Origin: Gammaproteobacteria bacterium
Lineage (GTDB): Bacteria; Pseudomonadota; Gammaproteobacteria; Thiohalomonadales; Thiohalomonadaceae
Direction of reading: 5' to 3'
NCBI GenBank assembly: GCA_023228645.1
Contig: JALOAT010000044.1
Location: 1 to 34,081, forward strand
Length of the DNA: 34,081 bases
Program-made: the position numbers and the translations under genes
The notes under the pieces: model-generated
What the model saw: only the letters and a program-made list of their open reading frames with translations
The model's database searches: none
What the model was told of the DNA's origin: nothing
Part shown: piece after piece, positions 31,929 through 34,081 of the stretch
Position numbering within the stretch: the first letter of the stretch is position 1
Layout of the letters: each line of letters starts with the position of its first letter

Positions 31929-32524
31929 ACATTCCGAATCTGCTCACGTTGTTGCGCATCGCGCTCATCCCCGTATTCGTGGTGTTGTTCTATACGGATG
32001 CACGCTGGGCCCATGTAGCTACGGCGCTGGTGTTTGCGCTGGCCGCGGCCACCGATTGGCTCGACGGTTACCTGGCGCGCCGCCTCGGGCTCACCTCGGC
32101 GTTCGGCGCCTTCCTCGATCCGGTGGCCGACAAATTGATGGTATCCACGGCGCTGGTGCTGCTGGTGGACGCGAACCCGGGCAGTTATGCGGGCGTGGTG
32201 CTGGCGATTCCCGCGGCGATCATCGTCGGCCGCGAGATCACCATCTCAGCGTTGCGCGAGTGGATGGCCGAACTGGGCGCCGGCGCCAAGGTCGCCGTTT
32301 CCATGGTCGGCAAGGTGAAGACTACGGCACAGATGAGTGCGCTCCTGCTGCTGCTCTATCGCGAGCCCGTGCTGGGCATGCCCGTGGTGGATATCGGCGT
32401 CGCGCTGCTGTATCTGGCGGCAATCTTGACACTCTGGTCCATGGTTCTGTATCTTTCCGCGGCCTGGCCGGTACTGAGCGCCGGCAAGCGGTTGAAGCCT
32501 GAAGGCAACTCGACAGAGTATTGA
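31919..32524 (+). CDS. pgsA: CDP-diacylglycerol-glycerol-3-phosphate 3-phosphatidyltransferase PgsA
   Basis: PgsA makes phosphatidylglycerol phosphate, the committed step to phosphatidylglycerol and cardiolipin, in the inner membrane. The 201-residue protein starts MPLNIPNLLTLLRIALIPVF and has the CDP-alcohol phosphotransferase motif with Asp46, Asp49, Gly50, Ala53, Arg54, Gly63, Asp67 and Asp71 (DWLDGYLARRLGLTSAFGAF then LDPVADK). Several membrane helices follow. It overlaps uvrC by 10 bases. The stop codon lies within the -35 box of the tRNA-Gly promoter. Confidence 0.97.
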   Translation: MPLNIPNLLTLLRIALIPVFVVLFYTDARWAHVATALVFALAAATDWLDGYLARRLGLTSAFGAFLDPVADKLMVSTALVLLVDANPGSYAGVVLAIPAAIIVGREITISALREWMAELGAGAKVAVSMVGKVKTTAQMSALLLLLYREPVLGMPVVDIGVALLYLAAILTLWSMVLYLSAAWPVLSAGKRLKPEGNSTEY

Positions 32525-32548
32525 CACAAGGCCGAAAATCACTAAAAT
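32521..32548 (+). promoter_or_regulatory. Sigma-70 promoter of tRNA-Gly
   Basis: TTGACA (32521-32526) and TAAAAT (32543-32548) are 16 bases apart; the start of the tRNA is 14 bases beyond the -10. The discriminator CTGCGGCT is GC-rich, as is usual for stringently controlled stable-RNA promoters. The -35 overlaps the pgsA stop. Confidence 0.85.
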
Positions 32549-32561
32549 CTGCGGCTCTCAA

Positions 32562-32637
<76 letters not shown>

Positions 32638-32644
32638 AACAAAC

Positions 32645-32675
32645 AAACCTCGGCATCATCCCGAGGTTTTTTTTT
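32645..32675 (+). terminator. Intrinsic terminator after tRNA-Gly
   Basis: AAACCTCGG, loop CATCATC, CCGAGGTTT and a run of nine T residues give a strong terminator 8 bases beyond the tRNA. It separates tRNA-Gly from the Cys and Leu genes, which therefore need read-through or their own promoter. Confidence 0.92.
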
Positions 32676-32715
32676 CATACGGTAGAGTTCGGTTGAACTC
32701 GCCGATTGCCCCCAG

Positions 32716-32789
32716 GCTGGGTGGCAGAGTGGTCATGCAGCGGACTGCAAATCCGTGTACGCCGGTTCGATTCCGACCCCAGCCTCCAT
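32716..32789 (+). tRNA. cysT: tRNA-Cys (anticodon GCA)
   Basis: Acceptor GGCTGGG/CCCAGCC, anticodon arm CGGACTGCAAATCCG giving GCA, T-arm GCCGGTTCGATTCCGAC, discriminator U and encoded CCA (74 bases). The order Gly-Cys-Leu equals glyW-cysT-leuZ. Confidence 0.97.
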
Positions 32790-32828
32790 ATTCTCTTCAC
32801 CGTTCGCCAGCCTTAGACTTCCCGTCAC

Positions 32829-32915
32829 GCCCGGGTGGCGAAATTGGTAGACGCAAGGGACTTAAAATCCCTCGGCCGCAAGGCCATGCCGGTTCGATCC
32901 CGGCCCCGGGCACCA
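32829..32915 (+). tRNA. leuZ: tRNA-Leu (anticodon UAA)
   Basis: Acceptor GCCCGGG/CCCGGGC, D-arm GGCGAAATTGGTAGACGC, anticodon loop ACTTAAAATC giving TAA, a long variable arm (class II) TCGGCCGCAAGGCCATG, T-arm CCGGTTCGATCCCGG and encoded CCA. It is the last gene before the accessory region. Confidence 0.97.
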
Positions 32916-33246
32916 ATCAACGGCGACTGACGTGATCCGGTGTTTCGCAGCTCGCGGGCGAGTCCACGAACTGTCTACTCTTTTCCCACGCACCAAAGGC
33001 TGGCGTTCCCATCGTGCCCGGAAGGCTGAAGTGCAGTCCTTCGTTTCCAAGCGTCGCGACCTTGGAAAGCTAAAGGCAGATTGCCCAGTTCTTCGACATC
33101 CAACCCGCGAAAGTTGGGTGAGTCATCGGACGAGCGATCCTGCGAGGCGAGACTGACCCCGTTTCCCCGCTTTCGAGCGCCCGAGATCAGGTGCGCCAAG
33201 AGCGCGCAGCGGTCTTGGTAACCGCAGTTTGGGGGTGGAGGTGCAT
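32916..33246. other. Non-coding stretch between tRNA-Leu and the GNAT gene
   Basis: I see no supported gene in these 331 bases. There is a hairpin TTTCCAAG/CTTGGAAA (about 33046-33070), a small palindrome CCAACCCGCGAAAGTTGGG (33100-33118), and the left copy of a direct repeat (33122-33170) that recurs after the GNAT gene. The base composition is less GC-rich than the core genes, which fits acquired DNA. Confidence 0.5.
33122..33170 (+). repeat. Imperfect direct repeat, left copy (flanks GNAT gene)
   Basis: GTCATCGGACGAGCGATCCT then GCGAGGCGAGACTGACCCC matches 33741-33790 in about 40 of 50 positions. The best conserved part is AGGCGAGA-CTGACCCC. A right partner lies 619 bases further on. Confidence 0.7.
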
Positions 33247-33711
33247 ATGCTCAGGCCCTACCGCGAATCAGATCTCGAGGCGGTGGTTCTTCTATTCAAT
33301 GATTCAGTCCATCATCTCGCTGATAAACACTACGATAAGGACCGACTCGCGGCTTGGGCTCCGCAACCGCCGGACTTGAAACGTTGGGCGGCGCGGCTTG
33401 CTTCAGCAGACACGTGGGTAGTGGAAACCGACGGAAAGCTGTTGGGGTTTATCGCATACGAACCCAACGGGCACATCGACCTCTTGTTCACGTCACCTGC
33501 GCATTGCCGTCGTGGGATTGCTTCCACGCTTTTGCGCCACGCCGAAACCGCTCTGGCCGCCCGTGGAATTTCCATGCTTTTTACGGAAGCCAGTCTCTCT
33601 GCACGTCCGTTCTTCGAACGTTTTGGATTCGAAGTAACAGAGGAGCAGGACGTCCAGCGTCGTGGCGTTACCTTGCGGCGGTACGCCATGCGGAAGTGGC
33701 TAGTTTCCTGA
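33247..33711 (+). CDS. GNAT-family N-acetyltransferase
   Basis: The 154-residue protein has the GNAT core: MLRPYRESDLEAVVLLFNDS at the N-terminus, LLGFIAYEPNGHIDLLFTSP as strands 3-4, and the acetyl-CoA loop CRRGIASTLL (motif A, R/Q-x-x-G-x-A type). ARPFFERFGFEVTEEQDVQR near the end is typical of the YafP/ElaA-like group. The acceptor is unknown. ATG 33247 has GGAGG 5 bases upstream. It stands alone between direct repeats and next to a transposase fragment, and so is probably a recently mobile accessory gene. The same frame continues after its TGA into the transposase fragment, which seems a coincidence. Confidence 0.88.
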   Translation: MLRPYRESDLEAVVLLFNDSVHHLADKHYDKDRLAAWAPQPPDLKRWAARLASADTWVVETDGKLLGFIAYEPNGHIDLLFTSPAHCRRGIASTLLRHAETALAARGISMLFTEASLSARPFFERFGFEVTEEQDVQRRGVTLRRYAMRKWLVS

Positions 33712-33740
33712 AGCGCTTTCGCAACGACGGACGGCGGCGC

Positions 33741-33790
33741 GTCATCCGTCGAGCGATGCTATAAGGCGAGACCTGACCCCGGTTTTCCGC
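33741..33790 (+). repeat. Imperfect direct repeat, right copy
   Basis: GTCATCCGTCGAGCGATGCT then ATAAGGCGAGACCTGACCCC pairs with 33122-33170 in the same orientation. It runs into the start of the transposase remnant. GAGACCTGACCCC-type motifs are common beside REP-associated and IS elements. Confidence 0.7.
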
Positions 33791-34081
33791 ATGCGGTGCA
33801 TCCGACACCCGCGCACGCGCTGTCGGAAGTCGAACGGGCCGAGCTTGTGCGTGTGGCCAACGAACCGCGGTTCGCCTCGGTGCCACCTGCACGCATCGTG
33901 CCTATGCTGGCCGATGAAGGCCGCTACCTGGCGAGCGAAGCCACTTTTCACCGTGTGCTGCGCGCCGAAGGACAAATGAGTCATCGGGGACGAGCCAAAG
34001 CCCCTCAGGCCTCCCGACCGCCGACCACCCACGTGGCCACGGCGCCGAACCAAGTGTGGTGTTGGGACATGACCTTCCTTC
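33772..34081 (+). pseudogene. IS3-family transposase (OrfB) fragment, cut by window end
   Basis: In the frame that reads GAA-GTC-GAA at 33826-33834 the translation is ALSEVERAELVRVANEPRFA, then PPARIVPMLADEGRYLASEA, TFHRVLRAEGQMSHRGRAKA and VATAPNQVWCWDMTF at the window edge. This is the helix-turn-helix linker and the start of the DDE (rve) domain of IS3-type OrfB; the WDMTF segment holds the first catalytic Asp. No start codon or usual N-terminus (about 50-100 residues) is seen, as the frame is interrupted by the repeat, so the copy looks 5'-truncated. The C-terminal part lies outside the window. Confidence 0.8.

Noticed and set aside
33098..33119. Integron attC-like site (ATCCAAC ... GTTGGGT) before the GNAT gene
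   Set aside because: The motifs fit RYYYAAC and GTTRRRY by letter, but they are only 8 bases apart, far too close for an attC site, and no matching site follows the GNAT gene.

Overview
The window is a GC-rich chromosomal segment of a gammaproteobacterium. This rests mainly on gene order. Four blocks match the arrangement known from Escherichia coli: msbA-lpxK-(ycaR-like)-kdsB; rne divergent from rluC, followed by yceF and yceD-rpmF-plsX-fabH-fabD-fabG-acpP-fabF-pabC-mltG; yccA next to tRNA-Ser(UGA); and a gacA/uvrY-type regulator with uvrC, pgsA and the tRNAs Gly-Cys-Leu. A two-subunit pyruvate carboxylase, a family 5 uracil-DNA glycosylase and many short palindromic repeats suggest an environmental (Chromatiales- or Pseudomonas-like) lineage, but I cannot name a genus.

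Layout. 1-2054 (+) is a lipid A/LPS block: the msbA tail, lpxK, a Trm112-like protein and kdsB. 2113-3066 holds a small conserved hypothetical (-) and a stand-alone CheY-like receiver (+). 3466-6827 (-) is the most unusual part: a 59-residue short type IV pilin under a sigma-54 promoter, a secreted six-cysteine protein, a terminator-like hairpin, and a three-gene ABC-2 transporter operon (permease, membrane-anchored helical-repeat protein, ATPase). 7350-7944 is a higBA-type toxin-antitoxin locus whose toxin is frameshifted; a low-molecular-weight tyrosine phosphatase follows.

8914-14677 carries rne (-) and, divergently, rluC, a HAD phosphatase and sppA. 14946-18791 (-) carries maf/yceF and pyruvate carboxylase subunits B and A. 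18976-27170 (+) is the yceD-rpmF-fatty-acid-synthesis block, ending with pabC and mltG: plsX, fabH, fabD, fabG, acpP and fabF supply the core of type II fatty acid and phospholipid precursor synthesis. 27272-27436 is a 48-bp tandem repeat between convergent genes. 27511-28191 (-) is a YccA-like membrane protein. 28329-32915 (+) carries tRNA-Ser, a GacA-like regulator, udgB, uvrC, pgsA and tRNA-Gly/Cys/Leu. The last 1.2 kb is accessory DNA: a GNAT acetyltransferase gene between imperfect direct repeats and a truncated IS3-type transposase.

Gaps between genes are rich in repeats: several palindromic REP-like families, one perfect 50-bp duplication 5.4 kb apart, and a minisatellite. The best candidate for an under-described system is the short-pilin locus at 3466-6827. 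It resembles the separate pilin-helix and pilin-head arrangement of Geobacter (PilA-N/PilA-C) and the pilus-linked ABC transporter PilGHI of Myxococcus. That functional link is inferred from gene order and protein architecture only.
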